The position numbers and the translations under genes are program-made. This document shows, piece by piece, positions 50,973 through 59,408 of a DNA stretch of 64,000 nt. The DNA comes from Acidobacteriaceae bacterium dw_441 (GTDB taxonomy: Bacteria; Acidobacteriota; Terriglobia; Terriglobales; Acidobacteriaceae). The first letter of the stretch is position 1. Each line of letters starts with the position of its first letter. The notes beneath the pieces are model-generated. The model ran no database searches. It saw only the letters and a list, made by a program, of their open reading frames with translations, and had not been told where the DNA came from. The stretch covers positions 1-64,000 of the forward strand of contig JAAVVA010000002.1 of the NCBI GenBank assembly GCA_018449715.1. The letters are read 5' to 3'.

Positions 50973-53351
50973 CTACCGGCGAAACCGTCCTCCGCCACCA
51001 CGTTGCATGTGCTGGAATCGTCCCGTCTGCATCTGCCCTCTCTGTCGCGCCCACGATGAGTGGTCCAGCCCCTGCATCGTTCCACTATTCAGTGAAGGAT
51101 TCCGCGTCGCTCCGCTCAGATTGCCGCTCGCATTCTGTCGCGCGTTCTGCACATTTTGTTGCGCATTGGGGTGGTTCTGCTGGAACGCCCGTTTGTTTTG
51201 TTGCGCGTTTGGATGGTCGGCGTTGAAGTTCTGCTGCGCCTGCTGCTTCGCAGCCGTCGTGTCTACCGTGTTCCAGTTGCCGTTGTCATATTTACTCCAG
51301 TTGCCGCTGCCGTCCTTGCGATAGACGTTGCCATCGTTACCTGCATACGTATTGTTAGCTCCGCGCACCACGGAGCCATTGGGGCCGACAAATCCGCCAC
51401 CCTGCTGTCCCGTCGACGTCCTATAACCAAACGCCGTGCCCGCGGCCGTGGTCACGTGCCCTGTCTGCGCCCAGTTGCCGTTGCGGCCCACCACGGAGCT
51501 TCCCCACTGCGAGTACGCATTGTGTCCCTGTGAGGTTGCCCCATAGCCCCCCGTCCACGGGTTATACGCCGAGGCCGCTGTCCGGCCGCCATACCATCCC
51601 TGCACGCTCGCCGCGCGGCCATAGCGCCCCGTCGCCGGATTGAACCACGCTGCCGATCCCGCCGCCGCGTATGGCCCATATACCGCCCGGCCGCCAGCCC
51701 ACCCTCCACTCCACGAGTTGTAGACATAGCCCGCGCCATAGGTCATTGGCCACGGATGGTAGATCGGATATCCGCCCCCCCAGTAGATATAGGGTGGGTA
51801 GTACCAACCCGATCCATAGACGATCGCAGCTCCCACCGCCGCGCCCAGGATAAACATCCCGAAGTAACCCGCTGTTGTACTCGAACTCACTGTCGTCGAG
51901 GTTGGATTTGTCTGCGTGACGTATGTCACGTTATAGACCGGTGAACTTGGTGGAATCGTGTAGATCTCCGGCGGCACAGTGTCCGCCGTCTTCCAAGGTC
52001 CACTCGCGACGCGCGACATAAACCACACGCCATCGAAGCACAGGTAATACAGATCGCCGTCCTTGATAACCTTCTGCTGCGTGTTCGTCGCATATTGCAG
52101 ATTAGTCTTTTCGATCGGCTTGAACTGCGGCTGCCCATCATAGGTCACCCTGGCTTTCGCCTCCGCTTCGGCGCGGTTCACCGTCACCGTCGTAGGAATC
52201 TGCGCCAGCATCACAGCATCAGCGGCCTGAATGGTGCCCGGCACAGACGCCAGCACGCGGCCTTTCTCCGAATCCTCCGGAATCTTCGTGAAATCCTGTG
52301 GCAGATTATCGCTTGTGTAAGTCCACGGACCGTTGAACGAGGGCGCACGGAACCATCGACCCGAAAGGAGAAGATAGTACTGATTCTGTGCGTCGTCCAG
52401 GAACACATCGTTGTCGGTGTTCGTGACATACAACAGCCGAGTCCCGGGGATGCGCGTATACACGGGCTTGCCTCGCAACAGCAGAAGCTCCGCCGGCTGC
52501 TGGCTGTAAAACACGCGTGGCGCCGAAGCCGACACTGGTGGCGGAGGCACATACCGCTTCACATCATCGAAGTTCTGGCCTGCCGGAAGCTTCGCCATGT
52601 CCTTCGGCAACGACTTCGTTATGATCCATGGGCCACCCAGATTCTTCGACGTCAGCCACATCTTGTCGTTAAGAAGGTAGTAATCGCCCTTCGACTTCTC
52701 GAAGAACAAGTCCCAGTTCGTGTTCACCACAAACTGCAGGTCCGTTTTTTCAATCGACGTCAGCACAGGCTGGCCCTCGACCGTCAGCAGAATCGCTGAA
52801 GACTCACTGTAAAAGATCTGCGGAGGATCGTTCTTCAGATTGGACGCCGGCTTATAAGGTGTCTGGCCGGCGGTCACATCGGCCATCAGGCGGTCTAGCG
52901 CAATCGGCTCGCCTCCGGTGGGCGCGATTGCACGAAAGGTCTTCTCGAGCGTCGCCTCCTGCGTCGCATCAACCCCCGAAAAGCGCACACTCGTGTACTT
53001 CAAGTCGTGCAGGTTGACCGTCCTGGTCTCCTGGTCTACCGCCGTTCCCGCCTCCAGTGATACCACACCCAGCGCAGGCTTGCCGGCCGCCGACGGCGTC
53101 AGTGAAAACGCCATGCGCGCTTTCACGAGCCTATAGTTATCCCAACTGTCCACCTGTGGCTGGTAGTACACCAACGTCGCGCTGTTCTTCATGATCTGCC
53201 GTGGCCAGCCGGGGTCTGGCGCAACGGATTGCCGAGCTGCGCCGTCTGCAGAGGAGGTCCCAACTGCTTGTGCCTGGAGACCAATAGACGATATGGAAAG
53301 GCAGACAATAGATACCCCCGACGCCACTTGGGAAAGGCGCTTGGACAGCAT
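50973..53351 (-). CDS. Large secreted repeat protein (carbohydrate-binding family V/XII-like annotation), N/Q-rich tail
   Basis: About 792 aa. A signal peptide (VSIVCLSISSIGLQAQA) leads to a ~130-residue N-terminal domain starting PDPGWPRQI. Three ~85-residue repeats follow (about 175-260, 285-370, 385-470), each with FYSxQPAxLL, PVxTxIxxTxLxxVxNT, YYLL, WF and GPW marks. A Gly-rich hydrophobic helix (ILGAAVGAAIVYGSG), a Tyr/Gly/Pro stretch and a long Asn/Gln/Gly tail end the protein. Such proteins are widely annotated as carbohydrate-binding, without proof. The 16-bp palindrome lies 160 bp upstream. It is the first gene of the minus operon. Confidence 0.68.
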   Translation of the reverse strand: MLSKRLSQVASGVSIVCLSISSIGLQAQAVGTSSADGAARQSVAPDPGWPRQIMKNSATLVYYQPQVDSWDNYRLVKARMAFSLTPSAAGKPALGVVSLEAGTAVDQETRTVNLHDLKYTSVRFSGVDATQEATLEKTFRAIAPTGGEPIALDRLMADVTAGQTPYKPASNLKNDPPQIFYSESSAILLTVEGQPVLTSIEKTDLQFVVNTNWDLFFEKSKGDYYLLNDKMWLTSKNLGGPWIITKSLPKDMAKLPAGQNFDDVKRYVPPPPVSASAPRVFYSQQPAELLLLRGKPVYTRIPGTRLLYVTNTDNDVFLDDAQNQYYLLLSGRWFRAPSFNGPWTYTSDNLPQDFTKIPEDSEKGRVLASVPGTIQAADAVMLAQIPTTVTVNRAEAEAKARVTYDGQPQFKPIEKTNLQYATNTQQKVIKDGDLYYLCFDGVWFMSRVASGPWKTADTVPPEIYTIPPSSPVYNVTYVTQTNPTSTTVSSSTTAGYFGMFILGAAVGAAIVYGSGWYYPPYIYWGGGYPIYHPWPMTYGAGYVYNSWSGGWAGGRAVYGPYAAAGSAAWFNPATGRYGRAASVQGWYGGRTAASAYNPWTGGYGATSQGHNAYSQWGSSVVGRNGNWAQTGHVTTAAGTAFGYRTSTGQQGGGFVGPNGSVVRGANNTYAGNDGNVYRKDGSGNWSKYDNGNWNTVDTTAAKQQAQQNFNADHPNAQQNKRAFQQNHPNAQQNVQNARQNASGNLSGATRNPSLNSGTMQGLDHSSWARQRGQMQTGRFQHMQRGGGGRFRR

Positions 53352-53511
53352 CACAAGTACTCCTTTCGATTGGTGCGAATCACTCTAATACGTCTCCGTG
53401 AAGGAACTGCTGGTTATTGAGCCCGATCAACCTGACTTGCCGGGACAGTGAGCAAGCCGAATTAGAAAACCCTATCGACTTAGGTATTTCAAAACCGGAG
53501 AAGCTCTGGAA

Positions 53512-53527
53512 CTGTCAAAACTGACAG
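53512..53527. promoter_or_regulatory. 16-bp palindrome CTGTCAAAACTGACAG, site 2
   Basis: Identical to site 3 at 54799 and one base from the reverse complement of site 1. It is 160 bp upstream of the 53351 start. Confidence 0.65.
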
Positions 53528-53734
53528 ATGGTTACCCTTCAGCTATAACGACGCCCAAAGCGAGCTCAGTGTGCTAAGTTTTCCCCAAACGAATCACGCC
53601 ATGGATCTGCAATCCAACTGAGGTTAGCTATGGCCTGGTATGCAGACATGCATCCGCGCATTCGCATGATGATTTGAGCGCTGTAAGATATACGGAGATC
53701 GAAACGATCCACAGTCATCGTACGCCGCCTTACG

Positions 53735-53932
53735 CGGCGACTTATCAAGACCGGAGACCTTGGACAACGCCTCTCACTCGTCGCAGTGCAGCTAGCTCAA
53801 ATTCACGAACTAGACAAGAAAGTGGGTCATCCCGCCCATGATCCGGTGCAGGATACGCTGGATGAGTTGGACACGGTGATCTCGGACGTTCATAACAAAT
53901 CAACGGATCAGATGCAAAGATTGGGGGTTGGC
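53735..53932 (+). pseudogene. HisKA_3-type sensor kinase remnant
   Basis: One frame reads KTGDLGQRLSLVAVQLAQI, then DTLDELDTVISDVHN and QMQRLG, matching the dimerisation helices of NarL-type kinases. The intact kinase at 62268 has DDFGQRLSLLSLNLSLLE and DILITDVHHLSHQLH at the same places. The phospho-acceptor histidine box (ELHDD) and the ATPase domain are missing. It sits 82 bp before a NarL-type response regulator, possibly its former partner. Confidence 0.6.
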
Positions 53933-54013
53933 TACGATGGGAGAGCGAATGTCCATCGTTGGTGGAAGCCTATCGATAACCTCAAAGCCATCCGAAGGAA
54001 CAACCATTTCTAT

Positions 54014-54685
54014 TCAAGCGCCACTTAGCAGACGTTTCGAAGAAGCATGATCCTCAGAGACCATAAGATTCTCTCGAAGTGCCAATCTTAGAAGATCTGA
54101 ATTGTTGTGCAGCCCATACTCTTCCATGATGCGATATTTATGAAAAGCCACCGTTCGGGGAGTCAATTTGAGTTTGTCGGCCGTTTCCTTCATTGAAAGG
54201 CCCTCTGCTAGTAGTTGAAGAACCTCCCGCTGACGAAATGTCAACGCTTTGTCGCCATCCCAACCAGGGTCATTGATAAATTTGCATTCGAGTTGTCGAA
54301 CGATAGTCGGGGTGATGTAGATCCTTCCCGCAATCAATTCTCGAATGGCATGAACCAATTCGGTTCCAGCAGCCTTCTTTAATAAATAGCCCGATGCCCA
54401 GCGGAGCGCCTTTTGTGCGACTGCTGCATCCTCATTCATCGTGACAACCAGGAGCTTCGCTTTCGGTAATAGCCGCTTCAGCATTTGACCTGCATCTAGC
54501 CCGTTCAGGAGCGGCAACCCCAGATCGATGAGAATGACATCCGGAACTAACTGCACGGCATTCTTAAGCAACGTTTGACCATCGGTCACCGCTCCAACGA
54601 TCTCGAAGTTAGGCTCAAGTAGCTTTCTGAAGGCGTCCGTCAATAGGGTGTGGTCATCTGCAAGCAAAATCCGGGAACGAGTCAT
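54014..54685 (-). CDS. NarL/LuxR-family response regulator
   Basis: A 223-aa protein from MTRSRILLADDHTLL (54685; the ORF is open to 54763). The receiver domain has acidic Asp-Asp in LLADDH, the phospho-acceptor Asp in VILIDLGLP, and Lys in YLLKKAAG. The C-terminal LuxR-type HTH has TFRQREVLQLLAEGLSMKE. When phosphorylated it binds DNA as a dimer. The 16-bp palindrome (site 3) lies about 115 bp upstream, suggesting autoregulation. No kinase gene is adjacent except a remnant; the partner may be the kinase at 62268. Confidence 0.9.
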   Translation of the reverse strand: MTRSRILLADDHTLLTDAFRKLLEPNFEIVGAVTDGQTLLKNAVQLVPDVILIDLGLPLLNGLDAGQMLKRLLPKAKLLVVTMNEDAAVAQKALRWASGYLLKKAAGTELVHAIRELIAGRIYITPTIVRQLECKFINDPGWDGDKALTFRQREVLQLLAEGLSMKETADKLKLTPRTVAFHKYRIMEEYGLHNNSDLLRLALRENLMVSEDHASSKRLLSGA

Positions 54686-54798
54686 CGCAACCCCTCTGCA
54701 CAAGAATATGGCAACATTCTGACCCGGTGATGCAATGTCCGGCAGGGTAGCAAAGAACAACATAACTACATTAGCTTAAGCCCGCAAATCCGACACCA

Positions 54799-54814
54799 CT
54801 GTCAAAACTGACAG
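54799..54814. promoter_or_regulatory. 16-bp palindrome CTGTCAAAACTGACAG, site 3
   Basis: Identical to site 2, in the upstream region of the NarL-type regulator. Three sites in 14 kb, each upstream of an envelope or regulator unit, argue for a common regulator. Confidence 0.65.
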
Positions 54815-54980
54815 ATTTCAAATGAACGAACAGGCCGTATTCTTCGTTGGATGCTGGAGTTGACCTTTAAGGGCACTACTGTCGTAAAAATCACTTCGTT
54901 AGCTTTTCGCAGGTAAAGATTACACGTTTTGAATCGTTCTGCATATTAGAGCGTGCATAGTAACGGCACCATGCCCAATC

Positions 54981-55391
54981 ATGAAGCCATTTGCAAAAGG
55001 CAAAGCGACCGTCGTTCTCATGGATAACCATCCAGTTACGATCGCTGCGGTAAGTGAGATATTGGCTGAACACTGCAAGCTCTTAGGGATTGCAACCAAT
55101 GGAAAAATGGCAGTCGATCTCATCAGGGCGTTCACACCCGAAATGGCAATACTCGATATCGCAATGGCTGGCATGAATGGTTTCGAGGTCGCGCGATCAT
55201 TAAAGCAGCACGGATCGGAAACAAAAATTATCTTCCTCACCTCCGTGGAGGACCCCGATTACGTTGATGCGGCACGACAACTCGGGGCAAGTTACGTGTT
55301 GAAACGGCGCATGCATATTGATTTAGTTCTATCAATGAGGGAAATCATGGCCGGCCATATCTTCTCGTCCCCGCTTCCGGAGCCGGGATGA
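54981..55391 (+). CDS. Receiver-only response regulator
   Basis: A 136-aa CheY-like receiver: VVLMDNHP (acidic pocket), phospho-Asp in MAILDIAMAGMNGFE, then FLTSVED and the YVLKRRMHIDL lysine region. No DNA-binding domain follows; the ORF ends at PLPEPG. The closest relatives are receivers of NarL-type regulators, so it could be a truncated one or a true single-domain regulator competing for phosphate. The first acidic pocket reads MDN rather than DD, which may weaken metal binding. It diverges from the response regulator at 54685. Confidence 0.8.
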   Translation: MKPFAKGKATVVLMDNHPVTIAAVSEILAEHCKLLGIATNGKMAVDLIRAFTPEMAILDIAMAGMNGFEVARSLKQHGSETKIIFLTSVEDPDYVDAARQLGASYVLKRRMHIDLVLSMREIMAGHIFSSPLPEPG

Positions 55392-55528
55392 CTTGATTTC
55401 GATTTTGAGTCCACGACGATAACAATTGAAGCCAGTTTCCGACGCTGTTGTACTTCGACCGACTTCCCAGAAAGGAAGACATTCACATTAAAGCGAGTAG
55501 CCTGTAGATTCTACGGAAGGAATTGGGG

Positions 55529-56629
55529 ATGCCCGCGCGAAAGAAATCATGCTTGAGTGAACCTCGAATTTATTTGAATGCTCAATGCATCATCCGTAGA
55601 ACTCTTACCGCCATCATAAGTTTGCTTACCCTTGTTCCCTTCGTCTTTGCCGACAGCCGCCCAAAGACAGACATCGTCTTCATGAAGAACGGCGACAAGA
55701 TCACCTGCGAGGTTCGTTCGCTCGAGAAAGGACAGTTGACCGTGAAGCCCGACTATACAAGCGGAGCGATCGTCCTGGATTGGGAAAAGGTGGATCACAT
55801 CGAGAGTCGGCAGAACTTCGTTGTAGCAGACCCGGAGGGCAAGTTGTATTCGGGAGCTCTCAGTACCGATCCAGAGACGAAGGAGCTTGCGGTCATCGGT
55901 TCCGACACCACAAAACTTCCCGCTATATCAGTGATTCAGATTGAAGAATTGGGCGAAAGCTTCTGGAAACGTATGCGCGGCAATATCGACTTCGGAACCA
56001 GCTTCGCACAGTCAAACAACCAGAAGAATCTCTCCCTCCAGGGAGGGCTTAACTATCAGTCACAACAACATCTATTTTCCCTGTCCTCAAACTCCCAGTT
56101 CACCAGTCAACAGGCGACCGACGACACGAACGAAACTAACATCAAGACATCTCTTTACAAGGAACTTCGCAGGTCAAACTGGTACTACGGAGGGATTGGG
56201 AACTTTATTTCATCCAGTGCGCAGCAGATCGCCTTGCGGTCTACCTTCGGCGGAACGTTCAATAAACGTCTTATCTTTACCAATCGAACCAACCTTAGCG
56301 CAGTTGGCGGTCTCGCGCTAACCATTGAACGTGATGCAGAGGGCTCGCAGAGTTCGGCGAGGACTAGGGCAATTGATTCAGCGTTTGCCGTTCAGTATTC
56401 AACGTTTCGTTTTGATTCCACGACCTTTGATACTTCGTTCTGGCTATATCCGAGTCTCACGTCCCCTGGCCGTATTCGCTTCACTCTCAATCAGGATGTC
56501 TACTACAAATTTCTTGGGGACTTCTATATTCGCCTGAGTCTTTATGACAACTATGACAACCAGCCGGTCGTCGGTGCTCCCCCGAATAACATTGGCGGAT
56601 CAACGACGGTCGGTTGGTCCTTCCACTAA
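55529..56629 (+). CDS. DUF481 outer-membrane protein
   Basis: A 366-aa protein from the ATG at 55529. A signal-like helix (IIRRTLTAIISLLTLVPFVFA) is followed by a small beta domain (KTDIVFMKNGDKITCEVRSLEKGQL, an SHD/OmpA-like element) and a DUF481 barrel (about 150-366, GNIDFGTSFAQSNNQKNLSL to TTVGWSFH). DUF481 proteins are outer-membrane barrels, including YdiY, induced in acid in some bacteria. The next gene is DUF2252, 44 bp away on the same strand, so an operon is likely. Confidence 0.85.
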   Translation: MPARKKSCLSEPRIYLNAQCIIRRTLTAIISLLTLVPFVFADSRPKTDIVFMKNGDKITCEVRSLEKGQLTVKPDYTSGAIVLDWEKVDHIESRQNFVVADPEGKLYSGALSTDPETKELAVIGSDTTKLPAISVIQIEELGESFWKRMRGNIDFGTSFAQSNNQKNLSLQGGLNYQSQQHLFSLSSNSQFTSQQATDDTNETNIKTSLYKELRRSNWYYGGIGNFISSSAQQIALRSTFGGTFNKRLIFTNRTNLSAVGGLALTIERDAEGSQSSARTRAIDSAFAVQYSTFRFDSTTFDTSFWLYPSLTSPGRIRFTLNQDVYYKFLGDFYIRLSLYDNYDNQPVVGAPPNNIGGSTTVGWSFH

Positions 56630-56673
56630 ATATCTCTTGACGCGTACCTAAATTAGTTTCGGTGGAGTTTCTG

Positions 56674-58134
56674 ATGGCAAAGTCGAAAAAATCAGACAAA
56701 TCAATAGTGGCCGCACCTCCCCGCCGCACAAAGCAGCCGAGCAAAATACCTGAAAGATCATCGGTGCTCCCCTTCCACGGAGATCGTCCACTCACCGAAC
56801 GACGCGCCGCAGGTAAAGCGCTCCGCGATAAGATTCCGCGCGAGGCTCACAGTGAATGGATTCGCCGCCCCGACTTCCCCGGCGCTGTCGAGATAGTCAT
56901 GGCCGGCAACAAAGGACGCCTCGCCGAATATATACCCTTACGCTTGGCTCGTATGGCTGCATCCCCCTTCGCTTTCTATCGAGGTGCTGCCACCGTCATG
57001 GCACACGACCTTGCTCCTACACCTATCACAGGATTGCAGGCAGTAATCGATGGTGATGCGCATATCAACAACTTCGGCCTTTACGGCACACCGCAACGCG
57101 ATGTCATCTTCGACCTCAACGACTTTGATGAGGCCGTTATCGGTCCATGGGAATGGGATCTCAAGCGCCTCGCAGCCAGCGTCAATCTCGCCGGCCGCGA
57201 GAACGGCCTTAACCGCCGCGAGCGCGCTATCGCCGTGCGCCGCTGTGTGCGTGGCTATCGTTTCAACCTCGACCGCCTGCAGAGCATAGGAGTGCTTGAT
57301 ACTTGGTATCTCCACGCATATCCCGGCCGCGAAAACCCACTATTGAAGGTCGACCCCAAGTCCAGGGCAGTCTGGGCCAAGGCTGTCGCCAAGGCTTCCC
57401 AGCAGACCAACTCCAGCCTCCTGGCCAAGGTAGCCGAAAAAGTCGGTGGCGATTGGCGCTTTCGGAACGATCCTCCCGTCCTCACGCGTGTCGACGCCTC
57501 GACCCGGCACTCCGTCGAAAAGGCACTCATCGAGTACGCCGATACATTGCCTCGTGAACGAACGTTCATGCTCACTCGCTACCGTATCGCCGACGTGGCC
57601 CACCGCGTCGTCGGTGTGGGCAGCGTCGGCACCCGCGCCTACCTCGCACTTCTCTTCGGCAACGGCGACGACGACCCACTCTTCCTTCAGGTCAAGGAGG
57701 CGATCGTGCCTGCCGCAGCGCCGTACATTAATCGTGTCGGCCGCAACGAGTTCAACCACGAAGGCAAGCGCATCGTCATCGGCCAACGTGCCCTGCAGTC
57801 TTCTACTGACGTCATGCTCGGCTGGACCCAGATCGACGACCGCCCCTTCTTCGTCCGCCAGATGAAGAACATGAAAGGCTCGATCCCGATCGAGTGGCTC
57901 TCCGGCGAAGCCTTTAACTTCTATGTCTGGGTCTGTGGTGCCATCCTCGCTCGTGCCCATGCCCGTACCACCGACATCGCGCTCGTCGCCGGCTACTGCG
58001 GCAACTCCGCCGTTCTCGACGACGCCCTCGTCACCTTCGCCGAAGCCTATGGCGACCAAACCGTCCTCGACCACGCCGCTCTCATTCAAGCCGTCAAGAA
58101 CGACTCTGCTGTTCAGAAGATGATGGGCATTTAA
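56674..58134 (+). CDS. DUF2252 protein
   Basis: A 486-aa soluble protein. Starting at MAKSKKSDKS (56674; GGAG upstream), it has a basic Lys/Pro leader and the DUF2252 domain, with FYRGAATVMAHDLA, GDAHINNFGLYG (kinase-like HxN/D element), FDLNDFDEAVIGPWEWDLKRLAAS and VGVGSVGTRAYL. The fold resembles aminoglycoside phosphotransferases and protein kinases, so an ATP-dependent phosphotransfer is possible but unproven. It is the second gene of the DUF481-DUF2252-membrane protein-MscS run. Confidence 0.87.
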   Translation: MAKSKKSDKSIVAAPPRRTKQPSKIPERSSVLPFHGDRPLTERRAAGKALRDKIPREAHSEWIRRPDFPGAVEIVMAGNKGRLAEYIPLRLARMAASPFAFYRGAATVMAHDLAPTPITGLQAVIDGDAHINNFGLYGTPQRDVIFDLNDFDEAVIGPWEWDLKRLAASVNLAGRENGLNRRERAIAVRRCVRGYRFNLDRLQSIGVLDTWYLHAYPGRENPLLKVDPKSRAVWAKAVAKASQQTNSSLLAKVAEKVGGDWRFRNDPPVLTRVDASTRHSVEKALIEYADTLPRERTFMLTRYRIADVAHRVVGVGSVGTRAYLALLFGNGDDDPLFLQVKEAIVPAAAPYINRVGRNEFNHEGKRIVIGQRALQSSTDVMLGWTQIDDRPFFVRQMKNMKGSIPIEWLSGEAFNFYVWVCGAILARAHARTTDIALVAGYCGNSAVLDDALVTFAEAYGDQTVLDHAALIQAVKNDSAVQKMMGI

Positions 58135-58158
58135 CCGAGCCGCAAACAAGGGGGAGCC

Positions 58159-59385
58159 GTGGACGCACAAAGCAACACTGTTCCAAGCAAGAGCACCTTA
58201 CCCGACGCCAGCCACATACCAAAGACGCCGCCCTTCCTTCTCATGCAGGGCGGCCCGCTTTACCGCATCGAGCGTCGCATTGGACTCGTCCGCGAGAACT
58301 CGCCCCTCACCATTCGCCGCGCCGTCTTCGCTGCCTGCATCACCTGGCTACCGCTGCTCGTCTTCACATTGTTGCAAGGCACCGCTCTCGGCAACGTGCG
58401 CATTCCCTTCCTGCACGACTTCAGTGCCTACAGCCGCTTTCTACTCGGCGTGCCACTCTTGCTACTCACCGAACTCATACTCGCACCACGCATCGCTGGT
58501 GCAGCCGGGCACTTCCTCCTCTCCGGCATCGTTCAGCCAAAGGACTACGCCCGTTTCGATGGTGCCGTCGAGAAAGGCCTCCGCCTCCGTGACTCCCTCC
58601 TCGCCGAGATCATCATCGTCACGCTCGCCTACGCCGCCACCTTCCTCAACTATCGCCAGTTCGCCGTCCACGCCAGTACCTGGTACTCCATCGACAAAGG
58701 CAACGGCAGCTTTGTGCTCACCGGGGCCGGATGGTGGCTACTTCTCGTCTCCGTACCGCTGCTTCAGTTCCTCACACTACGTTGGTTCTGGCGCATCTTC
58801 CTCTGGTTCCGTTTCCTTGGCACTGTCAGCAAGTTAGACCTTTGCCTCTTCCCAACGCATCCCGACGAAGCTGGTGGCCTCGGCTTCATCGGCGAGGCAC
58901 AGCGCTTCTTCGGCATGCTTTTCTTCGCCTACTCCTGTGCGGTTACAGGCGTCCTTGCGAACGAAGTCCTCTATGCTGGATTGCAACTCCAGTACTTCAC
59001 CCCAGTCTTCGTCGCTTATGTCATCGTCGCTCTTCTGCTGACGGCTGCTCCGCTATTCGTCTTCACCGGGAAACTTCTCGCCACCAAACGTCATGGCCTG
59101 CATGAGTACGGTGCACTGGCAACTGCCTACACCGGTTCCTTCCATCGCAAATGGATCGAGGGCGACAATCCCGAGCGCGAACACTTGCTCGGCACCGGCG
59201 ATATCCAGTCCCTCGCCGACCTCGGCAATAGCTACGAGCTCATCGAGCACATGAAGCCAATCCCCATAGACCCGAAGACGCTGCTGCAGATCATTGTCCT
59301 CTCGCTGCTTCCCATGGCGAGTCTCCTACTCACCGTCATGCCTCTCAAGGCTGTTCTTAAGCTCCTGATGAAAATCTTGATGTAA
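58159..59385 (+). CDS. Polytopic membrane protein of unknown function
   Basis: A 408-aa protein from GTG 58159, after GGGGGAG. About seven membrane helices are visible, among them TWLPLLVFTLLQG, FLLGVPLLLLTELIL, WWLLLVSVPLLQFL, MLFFAYSCAVTGVL and VIVALLLTAAPLFVF, then a long cytosolic loop (GLHEYGALATAYTGSFHRKW) and two final helices. No family recognised. It starts 24 bases after DUF2252 and precedes MscS by 23 bases, so all three are probably cotranscribed. A transport or sensing role in the envelope is inference. Confidence 0.65.
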   Translation: MDAQSNTVPSKSTLPDASHIPKTPPFLLMQGGPLYRIERRIGLVRENSPLTIRRAVFAACITWLPLLVFTLLQGTALGNVRIPFLHDFSAYSRFLLGVPLLLLTELILAPRIAGAAGHFLLSGIVQPKDYARFDGAVEKGLRLRDSLLAEIIIVTLAYAATFLNYRQFAVHASTWYSIDKGNGSFVLTGAGWWLLLVSVPLLQFLTLRWFWRIFLWFRFLGTVSKLDLCLFPTHPDEAGGLGFIGEAQRFFGMLFFAYSCAVTGVLANEVLYAGLQLQYFTPVFVAYVIVALLLTAAPLFVFTGKLLATKRHGLHEYGALATAYTGSFHRKWIEGDNPEREHLLGTGDIQSLADLGNSYELIEHMKPIPIDPKTLLQIIVLSLLPMASLLLTVMPLKAVLKLLMKILM

Positions 59386-59408
59386 TTCTCTCGAAGGTCC
59401 CTCCTAAC

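Noticed and set aside
53786..54028. 80-aa ORF as a small gene
   Set aside because: Its translation is a decayed HisKA_3 helix pair beginning upstream of the nominal start, so it is annotated as a remnant instead.
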